A stretch of DNA of 64,000 nucleotides from Cytophagales bacterium (GCA_004294445.1 REAZ01000006.1:79939-143938), one strand, 5' to 3'; shown: positions 37,925-47,292, counted from the stretch's first letter. The notes: generated by a model from the sequence alone, not told the origin. A program made the numbers and translations.

Positions 37925-39283
37925 ATGAAAAAACAGCTATTATTCATTTTCTTGTTCTTAATGTCCTTGCCTATCTTCTCTCAAAATGTCATTTTGAACC
38001 TTCGTCAGCGCGCTGAAGTAGAAGATAGGTGGTTAGATGTTCGTTTTCAGAAAGTTATCCCCGAACTGATGCGCAGAGAAGGCATCGATATGTGGGTGCT
38101 TATCTGCCGAGAGTACAACGAAGACCCCGTACTCAAGACTATGTTGCCTGCTACTTGGCTTTCTGCTCGCCGCCGTACTATCTTGGTTTTCCACGACAAA
38201 GGAGAGGGACAAGGCGTTGATAGATTGGCGATTGCCCGCTATGATGTTGGCAAATTCTTCAAAGGAGCGTGGATTCCCGAACGCGAACCCGACCAATTCA
38301 AACGATTGGCAAGGGAAATTATTGAAAGAAATCCTAAGAAAATAGCTCTTAATTATTCTGATACCTATGGTCATGCTGATGGCATTACGCACACCGAATT
38401 TGCTCTTTTCAAAGAATCTTTGCCAAAACCTTTCCAAGAAAAAATAGTGTCGGGCGAAAAATTGGCGGTAGGCTGGTTAGAAACTCGCACCCTCGAAGAA
38501 ATGGAAGTTTATCGTCAAATCTGCCGTATTGCCCATGAAATTATAGATGAGGGGCTTTCTGAAAAAGTAATCCAAGTTGGGGTAAGCACTACCAAAGATG
38601 TAGAATGGTGGTACAGAGAAAAGATAGTGGAGCTAAAATTGGAAACATGGTTTCACCCTTCAGTTACTGTGCAGCGAGCCGAAGGAGAAATTATGCGAAA
38701 TAGCAATTTTTCGGTCAAACCCGATGAAGTTACTATTCTTTCAGGAGATTTGGTACACGTCGATTTTGGAATTAGCTATTTGGGCTTGAATACAGACACG
38801 CAACAGCACGTTTATATCCTAAAACCTGAAGAAAGAGATGCACCAGAGAGTCTGAAAAAGGCACTACAGGCTGGCAATCGCTTGCAAGACTTGCTCACAA
38901 TGAATTTTAAAAGCGGAAGAACAGGCAACGAAATTCTTAGAAATGCACTCACCCAAGCCAAAAGCGAAGGCATCAAAGCCACTATTTATTCGCACCCAAT
39001 AGGGATGCATGGACACGCCGCAGGTCCTACGCTTGGTATGTGGGACAACCAAGGCGACACCAAAGGAGCAGGCGACTACCCAATGTTCCCCAATACTGCC
39101 TATTCTATAGAACTAAATGTAGCCGTTGAGATTCCCGAATGGAATAACAAAGAAGTGCGAATTATGCTCGAAGAAGATGGATTCTTCAACGGAGAAAAAT
39201 TTTGGTACATTGATGGAAGACAAACCAAACTCCTGCTTTTACCAAGAATACAAGCAACAAATTCACAAAAGGCAAATGACTAA
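37925..39283 (+). CDS. Xaa-Pro aminopeptidase-like M24 family metallopeptidase, secreted
   Basis: 452 residues with a signal peptide (MKKQLLFIFLFLMSLPIFSQ). The pita-bread catalytic domain carries the usual metal ligands: Asp in LVHVDFGISYLGLNTDTQQH, His in HPIGMHGHAAGP, Glu in SIELNVAVEIPEW and Glu in MLEEDGFF. M24 enzymes of this type remove N-terminal residues from peptides. An N-terminal creatinase-like domain precedes the catalytic domain. It converges on batA, leaving two bases between the stops. Confidence 0.9.
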   Translation: MKKQLLFIFLFLMSLPIFSQNVILNLRQRAEVEDRWLDVRFQKVIPELMRREGIDMWVLICREYNEDPVLKTMLPATWLSARRRTILVFHDKGEGQGVDRLAIARYDVGKFFKGAWIPEREPDQFKRLAREIIERNPKKIALNYSDTYGHADGITHTEFALFKESLPKPFQEKIVSGEKLAVGWLETRTLEEMEVYRQICRIAHEIIDEGLSEKVIQVGVSTTKDVEWWYREKIVELKLETWFHPSVTVQRAEGEIMRNSNFSVKPDEVTILSGDLVHVDFGISYLGLNTDTQQHVYILKPEERDAPESLKKALQAGNRLQDLLTMNFKSGRTGNEILRNALTQAKSEGIKATIYSHPIGMHGHAAGPTLGMWDNQGDTKGAGDYPMFPNTAYSIELNVAVEIPEWNNKEVRIMLEEDGFFNGEKFWYIDGRQTKLLLLPRIQATNSQKAND

Positions 39284-39285
39284 TT

Positions 39286-40257
39286 TTATACCTTTACTAC
39301 TTTGATAGTAATAAAAATGTCTAACAATACGAGTAGAAGAGCAGGGAGCAGAAATATGTAAAATTTATTCGCTTTTACGTCCATTTTTCGCTTATCACGT
39401 ACCTGCCCTTCTATTTTTTTTACCGATTCTATCAGTTGTGCTACATTATTTTTTTCATCACTAATCTCAAAAAACTTTCCTTGCGTGCGGTCTGCAATAT
39501 CCATCAGAGGTTCTCTCTTTAGGGTAGTGATTACCTCTCTTCCGCTTTCGTCTCTTTTCACACTTCTCTCTCGGAAAGGTATGGTGCTACCTCGTTGCGT
39601 ACCTATGCCGAGCGTAAAAACCTTAATACCACGACTTTCCAACTCTCCGAGTGCGTCTTGGGTTTCTTCCCCGAAATCCTCCCCGTCGCTAATGAGAATA
39701 ATCGTTTTTGCTTGGTCTTTTACACTTTCATCTTTTTCCTCTACAAATTTCTTATAGGCAATTTGCAAAGGAGGAGCAAAATCAGTTCCCGCATTAGGGA
39801 CTAAATTCGTATTTAGCGTTTCAATAAATAGGTTGAGCGCACTCTGGTCGTAGGTAAGTGGGCATTGAACAAAAGCCTCAGAAGAAAAAATAATAAGCCC
39901 AACCCTGTCTGAGGAAAAATTAGCGACAATATTTTTCAACTCAAACTTTACCTTATCCAAGCGAGATGGCTGAATATCAGTAGCATTCATAGACATAGAT
40001 AAATCTACGGCAATGTAAATATCTTTGCCTTTGCTTTCTACTTCCTTGCTCACTTCCCCGAAAGACGGTCCTAAAATGGCTAAGATTATGAGAGAAAAAT
40101 AGATAATTCGTAAGAAAAATTTTACAAGAACCCCTCTTGCACTTGTTTTGAGTATAGAGGCAATGCGGTGAATCTTCCCCAAGTAAAGAATATAAAAAAA
40201 CACAAACGTGCTAATCAAAATAAGTTCGATTCTACCTAATTCATTAAACCAAGTCAT
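39286..40257 (-). CDS. batA: BatA-type von Willebrand factor A membrane protein
   Basis: 323 residues. Two membrane helices near the N-terminus (LILISTFVFFYILYLG, FFLRIIYFSLIILAILG) and one at the C-terminus (FYIFLLPALLLVLLDIFI) flank a VWA domain. The metal-ion-dependent adhesion motif is DLSMSMNATD (DxSxS), with the T in NAGTDFA and D in LISDGEDFG. This is the pattern of BatA/BatB from Bacteroides aerotolerance clusters. The usual partners (MoxR ATPase, DUF58 protein, other Bat genes) are not in the window, so either the cluster is dispersed or this is a stand-alone paralogue. Confidence 0.82.
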   Translation of the reverse strand: MTWFNELGRIELILISTFVFFYILYLGKIHRIASILKTSARGVLVKFFLRIIYFSLIILAILGPSFGEVSKEVESKGKDIYIAVDLSMSMNATDIQPSRLDKVKFELKNIVANFSSDRVGLIIFSSEAFVQCPLTYDQSALNLFIETLNTNLVPNAGTDFAPPLQIAYKKFVEEKDESVKDQAKTIILISDGEDFGEETQDALGELESRGIKVFTLGIGTQRGSTIPFRERSVKRDESGREVITTLKREPLMDIADRTQGKFFEISDEKNNVAQLIESVKKIEGQVRDKRKMDVKANKFYIFLLPALLLVLLDIFITIKVVKV

Positions 40258-40456
40258 TGTTATTAATTTTGGAATTTAGAAATTCAAAAAAATTAAAGCT
40301 AAAAGCATCATGCTATTTCGTTAGCAAATTTACTAAATTTATTAAAGCAAAAAACATATTAGGTAAAGTTGATAAATTTATATTGTTGATTACTAAGCAT
40401 TTATGAAAAAGCGAATAAAAATATAACATTTTTTAAGAGAATATTTAAAGAAAGGT

Positions 40457-40487
40457 TTGGAACATTCAACTTAATGCCTTACCTTTG
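40457..40487 (+). promoter_or_regulatory. Promoter of the tRNA cluster
   Basis: TTG at 40457-40459, a 20-base spacer and tacctttg at 40480-40487 match the Bacteroidota TTG / TAnnTTTG consensus. The tRNA-Ser gene begins 16 bases after the element, which places the start of transcription a few bases before the mature tRNA. Confidence 0.7.
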
Positions 40488-40502
40488 CATTGCTTTTTAG
40501 AA

Positions 40503-40587
40503 GGAGAGGTGCCTGAGTGGTTAAAGGAGCAGTTTGCTAAACTGTCACCGGGTAACTGGTGCATGGGTTCGAATCCCATCCTCTCCG
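40503..40587 (+). tRNA. tRNA-Ser (anticodon GCT)
   Basis: The acceptor arms ggagagg / cctctcc pair fully. The anticodon stem gcagt / actgt encloses the loop ttGCTaa. A long variable arm and the T-arm loop ggttcgaatcc complete a class II tRNA-Ser. Confidence 0.95.
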
Positions 40588-40614
40588 CTCGAAGTTTTTT
40601 CTTTCAAATGTCTT

Positions 40615-40689
40615 CGGGGTGTAGCGTAGCCCGGTTATCGCGCCTGCTTTGGGAGCAGGAGGTCGCAAGTTCGAATCTTGCCACCCCGA
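40615..40689 (+). tRNA. tRNA-Pro (anticodon TGG)
   Basis: Acceptor arms cggggtg / caccccg, anticodon stem cctgc / gcagg with loop ttTGGga, T-loop gttcgaatc. Discriminator base is A. Confidence 0.95.
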
Positions 40690-40763
40690 CACAAAATGTT
40701 GTTTTTCGGCAGATGCGTGAAAAACAGCATTTTTTTTCTGATATTTTTTTTATTAGAAAAATC

Positions 40764-40837
<74 letters not shown>

Positions 40838-40863
40838 CTTGTCAGAGTTTAATCTCTATTTTT

Positions 40864-40902
40864 AAGCAACCATGAAATTTCTTTTTATGGTTGCTTTTTT
40901 CT
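40864..40902 (+). terminator. Terminator of the tRNA cluster
   Basis: A 10-bp stem (aagcaaccat / atggttgctt) is followed by a T run, 27 bases after tRNA-Arg. Confidence 0.8.
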
Positions 40903-40960
40903 ACCCAATAACTAACCCTATTATTTATCATCTTCTAATCATCTTCAAAAAATAATTGAA

Positions 40961-42115
40961 ATGAAAAAGATTTATACTATTCTTTCTATTTTCTGGCTTA
41001 GCTTAAATTGCCAAAATATTTCTGCCCAAGCGGTTTATTTCCCTGATGCGGCATGGAAAACCAAGACTCCCGAAGAACTCAAATTGGATAAAAAATGGTT
41101 AGATAGTGCCGTAAGCATGGCGATAAATAATGAAAACAAGGTTGATAGGGATTTGCGTATTGCTATTTTGAAGGCTTATGTCAATGAACCTAATTATAAA
41201 ATAATTGGACAGACCAAAACACGCAGCGCACCCGCAGGAGTAATCATTAAGAATGGATATATTGTAGCTCAATGGGGTGATATTCAGCGTGTTGATATGA
41301 GTTTTAGTGCCACTAAAAGTTTTCTTTCCACTGTTGGCGGGTTGGCTGTGGATAATGGCTTGATTGGAAGTGTGCAAGACAAGGTTAGCAATTATGTTTG
41401 GGACGACTCCTTTGAAGGGGAACACAATGCCAAAATCACTTGGGAACACCTTTTAACACAATCTTCCGACTGGTCTGGTACTTTGTTCGGGTTGCACGAT
41501 TGGGCAGACCGCCCGCCCAAAGAAGGTAAAATTGACGATTGGAAGAGTAGAAAGTTTTTTGAACCGGGTGCAAATTATGAATACAATGACGTAAGAGTCA
41601 ATTTGTTAGCTTACTCTCTCTTGCAAGTTTGGCGACAGCCTTTGCCCGTAGTTTTGAGGGAAAAATTGATGAACCCAATTGGTGCATCTACTACTTGGCG
41701 ATGGTTTGGCTATGAGAACTCCTTTGTGAATGTAGATGGCATCATGGTGCAATCTGTGAGTGGCGGCGGGCATCATGGCGGCGGTTTGTTTATCAATAGC
41801 TTGGATATGGCTCGTTTTGGTTTGCTTTTCGCTCGCAAAGGCAAATGGAATGGGCAACAACTTATTTCTGAAAAATGGATAAATGCCGCTCGTCAGCCTT
41901 CGTCAGCCAACAAATCTTATGGCTATCTGTGGTGGACTAATTTGGAAAGTTCGTGGAAAAATGTGCCTACAGATATTTACTATGCAGCAGGTTTCGGTGG
42001 AAACTATATTGTTGTTGATGAAAAGCACGACTTGGTTGTAGTGGCTCGTTGGATAGATGATACTAAAATGAATGACTTTATAAGTCTGATTATCAGGGCA
42101 ATAGAAAATAAATAG
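40961..42115 (+). CDS. Serine hydrolase of the class C beta-lactamase family
   Basis: 384 residues with a signal peptide. The active-site motifs are SxxK in FSATKSFLS, YxN-type in YEYNDVRVN, and HHGGG near residue 275 in the place of the KTG motif. Family members include DD-peptidases, esterases and 6-aminohexanoate oligomer hydrolases; WKVPTDIYYAAGFGGNYI-like endings are common in the esterase-type proteins. A real beta-lactamase role is not supported by the sequence alone. The product is probably periplasmic. Confidence 0.88.
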   Translation: MKKIYTILSIFWLSLNCQNISAQAVYFPDAAWKTKTPEELKLDKKWLDSAVSMAINNENKVDRDLRIAILKAYVNEPNYKIIGQTKTRSAPAGVIIKNGYIVAQWGDIQRVDMSFSATKSFLSTVGGLAVDNGLIGSVQDKVSNYVWDDSFEGEHNAKITWEHLLTQSSDWSGTLFGLHDWADRPPKEGKIDDWKSRKFFEPGANYEYNDVRVNLLAYSLLQVWRQPLPVVLREKLMNPIGASTTWRWFGYENSFVNVDGIMVQSVSGGGHHGGGLFINSLDMARFGLLFARKGKWNGQQLISEKWINAARQPSSANKSYGYLWWTNLESSWKNVPTDIYYAAGFGGNYIVVDEKHDLVVVARWIDDTKMNDFISLIIRAIENK

Positions 42116-42126
42116 TTAAGAGTATT

Positions 42127-42168
42127 CAAACAAAGAAAAGAGCTGTTTTTGGTTCTTTTCTTTGTTTG
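42127..42168. terminator. Bidirectional terminator hairpin
   Basis: A 15-bp stem of the form caaacaaagaaaaga pairs with its complement over a 12-base loop. It lies between the convergent serine hydrolase and gldG genes. Confidence 0.7.
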
Positions 42169-42204
42169 TGCAGATAAATATGCCCTTATTTTTTAGTAAG
42201 TTAC

Positions 42205-42275
42205 TTAGTTAATAATAATAGCCAATACTCCATCGCTAAATGCTTCTAACCTTCCTTTTTTTTCATGCTCTATAT
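42205..42275 (-). pseudogene. Remnant of a TMEM175-like (DUF1211) channel gene
   Basis: On the minus strand the frame reads EKKGRLEAFSDGVLAIIIN and then meets a stop. RLEAFSDGVxAIIIT is the strongly conserved first-helix signature of TMEM175 / DUF1211 K+ channels, including the FSD filter motif. Nothing of the rest of the gene is left downstream. The fragment directly follows the gldG stop codon. Confidence 0.6.
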
Positions 42276-42287
42276 CAAATATGTTTT

Positions 42288-43958
42288 TTAGCCCTCGTAT
42301 TTTCTCTTTCTCCACCAAAATCTTAGCAAGCCAAAACCAATAATTACCGCTACTGGCAAAGCCATATTAGTAAGTTGCCAAGTCAGTTTTTCGTCTTGCA
42401 CTCTGAATTTGTCCAAAGGTCTGAGGGTAATTTCTTTGTTTCTTGACGAAATTAAGCCATTTTCATCTATGAGGTATGCCAATGCGTTCATTATAAAGTC
42501 TTTGTTTGAGAAGGTTTGCTGCGAAAGTTGGTCATAGCCAAGCGGTAAAGGTTGCCCGTTTCGCTTGTCAATCTCATTTCTCGGAATGTCGCCATCAGAG
42601 AAAACAATAATTTTTGTAGGCACACTTTCTTGTCTTACTTGCTTATTATCAGCACTATCTGGGGCAAAGCGGTTTTTGAAAAGAGAGCTAAACTTTCCTT
42701 CCAAAAGATAGCATACAGGTAAAAAACTCCTATTGTATAGCTTCGGGTCTAAGTCGGTGCGTACTTCTTCCAATCTTACTACATTTGGCATCCTTCGTAT
42801 CCTCGAATACTGATTAGTGAGTAATAATGGCGTTTTTTGAACATTTGGCGTTTTAATAGTGTCTATCGTACTCAAAAATCGAGTATAAATTCCATTCAAA
42901 TTTTTGGTAATTGGCATTCGCTTAAAACGATTCAGAATAACGTAATAATGCCAAGGAAAGGGTCTGAAATTGGGTTGGTCGCCAAACTTGCCAATATTGA
43001 CTACTATCCTGCCCATTTCTGTATCTTGGATAAGGTCGTTATTAATACGAATACCATATTTGAAAAGCATATCATTGATATTCAAATCATAACCGAAAGC
43101 ATAAGCACCTCCTTTGGAAATGCTGTCTAAATTCATTTGAATAGCATCAATGAAAAACAAGGCTTTCCCACCATTCATGATGTATTGGTCTAATTTGTAT
43201 TTTTCCAATTCAGAAAAGCGTGTTTTGGGCTGTGCAACGATAATAGCCTTGTATCCATCTAAGTTTGTTTGCTGAATATTTACCCTATCCACCACATAAA
43301 ACTCGTCCAAAGAGGTCGTCAAATCTGCCATGTCTATCGGGCGAAGTTCATCATGTCCTTCTATGATAGCGATGCTTGGTTTTTGGCTTAGGGTGATTTT
43401 TTTAATAGCATTTATTAGCTCATATTCCACATTTTCAACTGATTGATTCAGTTGTTCCATAGGAGATGCAGCCACATTCCCTTTCAAAAGCTGTACGGGC
43501 GTTTCTTTGTTTTTATAGGTGATGAGTGCGGAAGGGAAAATAATTTTTTCCACTTTTTTACCATTTTGATTATCGAATAAATTGGTAGGTTGCACCCCTT
43601 TGCCAATGAGTTGGTTATAAAAATTTGTGCGGTCAGCCTCACTACTTGCCTCGTCAGGATTTACGAATTTGTACTGCATATTCGTACCTCCGTAGATTGT
43701 AAACTCGTCCAAAGTTTCTCGGATAGACTTCTGCAAGCGTTTGAACCCCGCATTAAGGTCGCCGTCCAAATACACTTCGATATATACTTGGTCGTCCAAT
43801 TTTTTCAAAATTTCTTTGGTAGGTTCTGTAATCGTATAACGTTTTTCTTCGGTGAGGTCAAGGCGAAAAAAATACCTACCCGCATAGATGTTAGTCAGTA
43901 CAATTAATAAGAATACAGCAATAAACTGTAAAATATCTTCCCACTTTTTGGTTTGCAT
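42288..43958 (-). CDS. gldG: Gliding motility protein GldG (ABC-transporter substrate-binding-like membrane protein)
   Basis: 556 residues. A membrane helix near the start (DILQFIAVFLLIVLTNIYAGRYFFRLDLTEEKRYTIT) and one at the very end (MALPVAVIIGFGLLRFWWRKRKYEG) flank a large extracytoplasmic domain of the GldG type (EPTKEILKKLDDQVYIEVYLDGDLNAGFKRLQKSIRETLDEF). With GldF and GldA it forms an ABC complex linked to gliding in Flavobacterium. gldF is normally directly upstream, but here the upstream gene is a divergent histidine kinase, so gldF must be elsewhere. Confidence 0.93.
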   Translation of the reverse strand: MQTKKWEDILQFIAVFLLIVLTNIYAGRYFFRLDLTEEKRYTITEPTKEILKKLDDQVYIEVYLDGDLNAGFKRLQKSIRETLDEFTIYGGTNMQYKFVNPDEASSEADRTNFYNQLIGKGVQPTNLFDNQNGKKVEKIIFPSALITYKNKETPVQLLKGNVAASPMEQLNQSVENVEYELINAIKKITLSQKPSIAIIEGHDELRPIDMADLTTSLDEFYVVDRVNIQQTNLDGYKAIIVAQPKTRFSELEKYKLDQYIMNGGKALFFIDAIQMNLDSISKGGAYAFGYDLNINDMLFKYGIRINNDLIQDTEMGRIVVNIGKFGDQPNFRPFPWHYYVILNRFKRMPITKNLNGIYTRFLSTIDTIKTPNVQKTPLLLTNQYSRIRRMPNVVRLEEVRTDLDPKLYNRSFLPVCYLLEGKFSSLFKNRFAPDSADNKQVRQESVPTKIIVFSDGDIPRNEIDKRNGQPLPLGYDQLSQQTFSNKDFIMNALAYLIDENGLISSRNKEITLRPLDKFRVQDEKLTWQLTNMALPVAVIIGFGLLRFWWRKRKYEG

Positions 43959-44048
43959 ATTATGTTAAGAATGAAACTTTGAGTAAAACTTGTAGCAAAG
44001 TTACATTATTTTTTCTTTTGCCCACAAGAATTAGTGAATTTGATGTTT

Positions 44049-44078
44049 TTGCTGAGAGAAAACTATTTTGTATCTTTG
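44049..44078 (+). promoter_or_regulatory. Promoter for the histidine kinase gene
   Basis: TTG at 44049-44051, a 19-base spacer and tatctttg at 44071-44078 give a near-ideal TTG / TAnnTTTG promoter. The leader would be about 85 bases. Confidence 0.65.
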
Positions 44079-44168
44079 TCTATTATTTTTGAACTTTTAG
44101 CTTTGTAAGCCAAATTATTTAGCAAAATATCATTATTACTCTCCAAATTTTTAATCTTTACATATCTT

Positions 44169-45446
44169 ATGTCTTTGGTAGAAGAAAATTACAGAAAGCA
44201 AGATGAACTAAGGCGAAAAAAAGTAGTCAGATGGTTTTGTTATGCTTGTATGGCGGCAAACATAATATCTGCCTTACCTGACCTCTACTACGGACTATGG
44301 ATAAATATAGCAATCACTCTGATAGTAGCTGCTTTTTTTACAATAATGACAATTATAAATGCTCGTTACAGCACAAATATAACTGCAAACCTTCTTTTAT
44401 TTATTGGCAATCTAATCGTATTTATATTTGCAAATCTGTTGGGACGTACTGCAAATGTGCATATTATTCTGGTAATAGGTGTGCTTTTTGTACCATTTAT
44501 GTTGGATATAAGGAACAGGTTCTCTGTGGTTTTTCATGCTACTTTTCCATTTTTATTGCTCTTAATTTTGGAAATTGCTGATTTTAACTGTCTGCCTAAA
44601 CTTGCAGACGTTACTGAAGAACATCGGATAATTTTTGGTTACTTTAATATTATTATCATGTTTTTTATTAGCCCTGCCGTTATTTACTCTATCATAAAGA
44701 CCCAAACAAGCACATACGATATGCTCTTGAAATCAGGGGACGAGGCACAAGTAAAAAATATAGCATTGGCAAAGGCTAATACAGAATTAGACAGGTTCGT
44801 TTATAGTGTGAGCCATGATTTACGCTCCCCGATAGCCTCGATGCTGGGTTTGGTAAATTTGTCTAAAATAGAACAAGACCTGACAATGCTAAGGCATTAT
44901 GAAGAACTCAAAGAAAAAAGTCTTCTAAAATTAGATAGTTTTATTCGCGATATTTTAGATTATTCGCGCAATACTCGCACAGAACTTAAAGCAGAAATTA
45001 TAGATTGGCAACTTTTTATCTCACAGCATATAGAGCAGCATCAACACAGCAAGGAAGCTCAAGCTATAGAAATTACTTTTCAGATAGAACAAAATCAGGA
45101 TTTCTACACGGATTTGTATAGAGTAAGCATCATTTTTAATAACCTATTATCAAATGCTATTCGCTACAGCAATATTTTAGTAGAAAAGCAGACAATTCAT
45201 ATCAATATTCTGACAGAAAATAACTCTACTCAAATAGAAGTGATAGACAATGGCATTGGTATTGGTGAGGAGCATTTGGATAATATATTTAAAATGTTTT
45301 ATCGGGCAAGTTCGGACAGCAAAGGCTCAGGATTAGGGCTTTATATAGTTGCCGAAACAATACAAAAACTAAACGGAACTGTTTCTGTAAGTTCGCAAAT
45401 AGGAAAGGGAACTTCATTTTCCATTACGCTTCCTAACTGTAATTAA
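44169..45446 (+). CDS. Membrane sensor histidine kinase
   Basis: 425 residues. Six membrane helices fill residues 20-180 with only short loops, so the stimulus is probably sensed in or near the membrane. The HisKA dimerisation helix has the phospho-acceptor His in VYSVSHDLRSPIASMLGL, and the HATPase domain shows N in IIFNNLLSNAIRYS, G1 box DNGIGIG and G2 GSGLGLYIV. No response regulator is linked, so it is an orphan kinase here. It is divergent from gldG, sharing the 210-base intergenic space. Confidence 0.92.
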   Translation: MSLVEENYRKQDELRRKKVVRWFCYACMAANIISALPDLYYGLWINIAITLIVAAFFTIMTIINARYSTNITANLLLFIGNLIVFIFANLLGRTANVHIILVIGVLFVPFMLDIRNRFSVVFHATFPFLLLLILEIADFNCLPKLADVTEEHRIIFGYFNIIIMFFISPAVIYSIIKTQTSTYDMLLKSGDEAQVKNIALAKANTELDRFVYSVSHDLRSPIASMLGLVNLSKIEQDLTMLRHYEELKEKSLLKLDSFIRDILDYSRNTRTELKAEIIDWQLFISQHIEQHQHSKEAQAIEITFQIEQNQDFYTDLYRVSIIFNNLLSNAIRYSNILVEKQTIHINILTENNSTQIEVIDNGIGIGEEHLDNIFKMFYRASSDSKGSGLGLYIVAETIQKLNGTVSVSSQIGKGTSFSITLPNCN

Positions 45447-45587
45447 TATTTTAAAATGAAAGCAAGTTCTCTGGATTTGATTTTTGAAATTTGCTTAATG
45501 CAATTTTATTTTTAGTTTTGTATCATTATTAAGCAGTTGTGCTTTATTTATTGAGATTATTTTTTTCATACACACCCATTCCCAAAC

Positions 45588-46665
45588 ATGACCAAAGAAC
45601 AGCTCAGAGAGTTGAGGGCAAGAGTAGATGCCCTAAGGAGGTATCTTTGACTACGATACCAAAGCTCAAGAAATCAAAGGATTAGAATTAAAAACGATAG
45701 AGCCAAATTTCTGGGACAATTCGAAAAAAGCCGAAGAAATCTTACGAAACATAAAAAATATTAAAGTTTGGACATTGCCTTTCGAGGCGTTGCAGAAACA
45801 AGCAGATGATGTAGAAGTGCTGTATGAATTTTATGAGGCAGGAGATGCAGACGAGCAAGAAATAGCCAAAGAGGAAGATATTTTGGTAAAACTCTTAGAC
45901 GAAATGGAATTCAAGCGAATGTTGGGGGCAGAGGAAGACCAACTCGGTGCTATTGTGGAGATAAACCCAGGTGCGGGGGGGACGGAAAGCCAAGATTGGG
46001 CAGAAATGCTGATGCGAATGTACATCATGTGGGGGCAAAAAAAAGGCTTCAAAGTCAGCGAGATAGACTATCAGCCTGGTGACGGAGCAGGCATCAAATC
46101 GGCTACGTTGGAAATAGATGGGCAGTTTGCCTACGGATTTTTGAAGGCAGAAATTGGCGTACATCGCTTAGTTCGTCTTTCTCCTTTCGACTCCAATGCC
46201 CGCCGTCATACTTCTTTCGCATCTATTTTTGCCTATCCCATAGTAGATGATTCCATCGAAATAGAAGTCAATTTGGCTGATATTACTTGGGATACCTTCC
46301 GTTCGGGCGGTGCTGGCGGGCAAAATGTGAACAAAGTAGAAACAGCAGTACGCCTGCATCACGCACCCACAGGCATCGTGATAGCCTGCCAAGAGGAACG
46401 CTCGCAAGGCATGAACAAGGAAAAAGCCCTAAAAATGCTCAAATCCCGACTCTATCAGATAGAAATAGAAAAGCGAAATGCAGAAAAAGCAAAAGTAGAA
46501 AGCACCAAGAAAAAAATAGAGTGGGGTTCGCAAATTCGCAGCTACGTGATGCACCCGTACAAATTGGTAAAGGACGGACGAACAGGCGTAGAGCGTACTG
46601 ACGTGCAAAACGTGATGGATGGCGACATAGACGAATTTATAAAAGCCTATCTTATGGAAAATTAA
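45588..46665 (+). CDS. prfB: Peptide chain release factor 2, with programmed +1 frameshift
   Basis: 358 residues after frameshift. Translation starts at 45588 ([20 protein letters not shown]), meets TGA at 45648, and shifts +1 to GAC at 45649 to continue as [25 protein letters not shown]. The shift site is the classic ctt tga c, preceded by aggagg as the internal Shine-Dalgarno-like stimulator. Downstream are the SPF tripeptide ([14 protein letters not shown]) and the GGQ motif ([13 protein letters not shown]), which make RF2 recognise UGA/UAA and hydrolyse peptidyl-tRNA. The autoregulation works by slow UGA reading when RF2 is scarce. A protein starting at 45775 would lack the N-terminal domain and is not the real gene. 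Confidence 0.97.
45641..45651 (+). promoter_or_regulatory. prfB programmed frameshift site
   Basis: The sequence gtatctttgac carries the slippery ctt codon followed by tga c; aggagg lies at 45636-45641 as stimulator. This is the standard +1 recoding signal. Confidence 0.95.
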
Positions 46666-46766
46666 TGGCATTTTTTTGAAAAAAGAAATAAAAATTTAGT
46701 AATTTTAGTGGCTAAATAAAGTTTCCATCTCAAGAAAGCCAACTTTCTTGCTTAACCCTTACTATT

Positions 46767-47216
46767 ATGATTTCATACATTTTGTTTTTCGGTTCTCTGT
46801 TCACCATTGTAGCCTTGTATGTATTTATAAAAATTCAAAGAAAAAATCGATTAGAAAATGCTATAAGAGAATTTGAGCATAATCCTGATGGTGTTTTTAC
46901 TGTTGTGGAAAAAAATGCAAGTCCGAGTGGTGGCTTTGAAGCATTTTATCGCTTTGTCGCAGCCAATATGCACTATCCCCTTAAAGCCAAAGATGCAGGT
47001 GTAGAAGGTCGGATTTATATGAGTTTTATTGTAGAAAAAGATGGCAGTTTGTCTGATATTTATGCTGTAAAAGGCATTGGCTTTGGCTGTGATGAAGAGG
47101 CTGTGCGAGTGATAGAAAGCCATGATAACTATTGGACTCCCGCCCAAATCAAAGGGCAAGCGGCAAGGCAAAAATTAGTCATTCCTATCATTTTTAAATT
47201 AGACAAGAAAAATTAA
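46767..47216 (+). CDS. TonB C-terminal-domain protein
   Basis: 149 residues. An N-terminal membrane helix (MISYILFFGSLFTIVALYVFIKI) is followed by a TonB-like C-terminal domain: FVAANMHYPLKAKDAGVEGRIYMSFIVEKDGSLSDIYAVKGIGFGCDEEAVRVIESHDNYWTPAQIKGQAARQKLVIPIIFKL. This is the form of short TonB-like proteins of Bacteroidota, lacking the Pro-rich linker of true TonB. It may transfer energy to, or simply contact, an outer-membrane partner; ExbBD genes are not linked. Confidence 0.85.
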   Translation: MISYILFFGSLFTIVALYVFIKIQRKNRLENAIREFEHNPDGVFTVVEKNASPSGGFEAFYRFVAANMHYPLKAKDAGVEGRIYMSFIVEKDGSLSDIYAVKGIGFGCDEEAVRVIESHDNYWTPAQIKGQAARQKLVIPIIFKLDKKN

Positions 47217-47220
47217 AAAT

Positions 47221-47292
47221 ATGGTAGAAACATTAGTAGAAATTCCCAAAGCACTGATTTATGAAATGATAGATGGAAAACCTATATTATAG
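47221..47292 (+). pseudogene. Remnant of a Uma2-like gene
   Basis: A 23-codon frame (MVETLVEIPKALIYEMIDGKPIL) ends in a stop. The LIYEMIDGKPI stretch resembles the start of Uma2-family proteins of Bacteroidota, which normally continue with a YYKGY segment. What follows (47293-47334) cannot be matched. It begins four bases after the TonB-like gene. Confidence 0.4.

Noticed and set aside
40961..42115. Antibiotic resistance by the beta-lactamase-family gene
   Set aside because: The sequence shows only the general class C serine-hydrolase fold, with HHGGG in the place of KTG; most such secreted Bacteroidota proteins are esterases or peptidases.
45648..45650. In-frame TGA early in prfB, which would make the gene look truncated
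   Set aside because: The stop is part of the standard ctt tga c programmed frameshift signal and the +1 frame continues with normal RF2 sequence.
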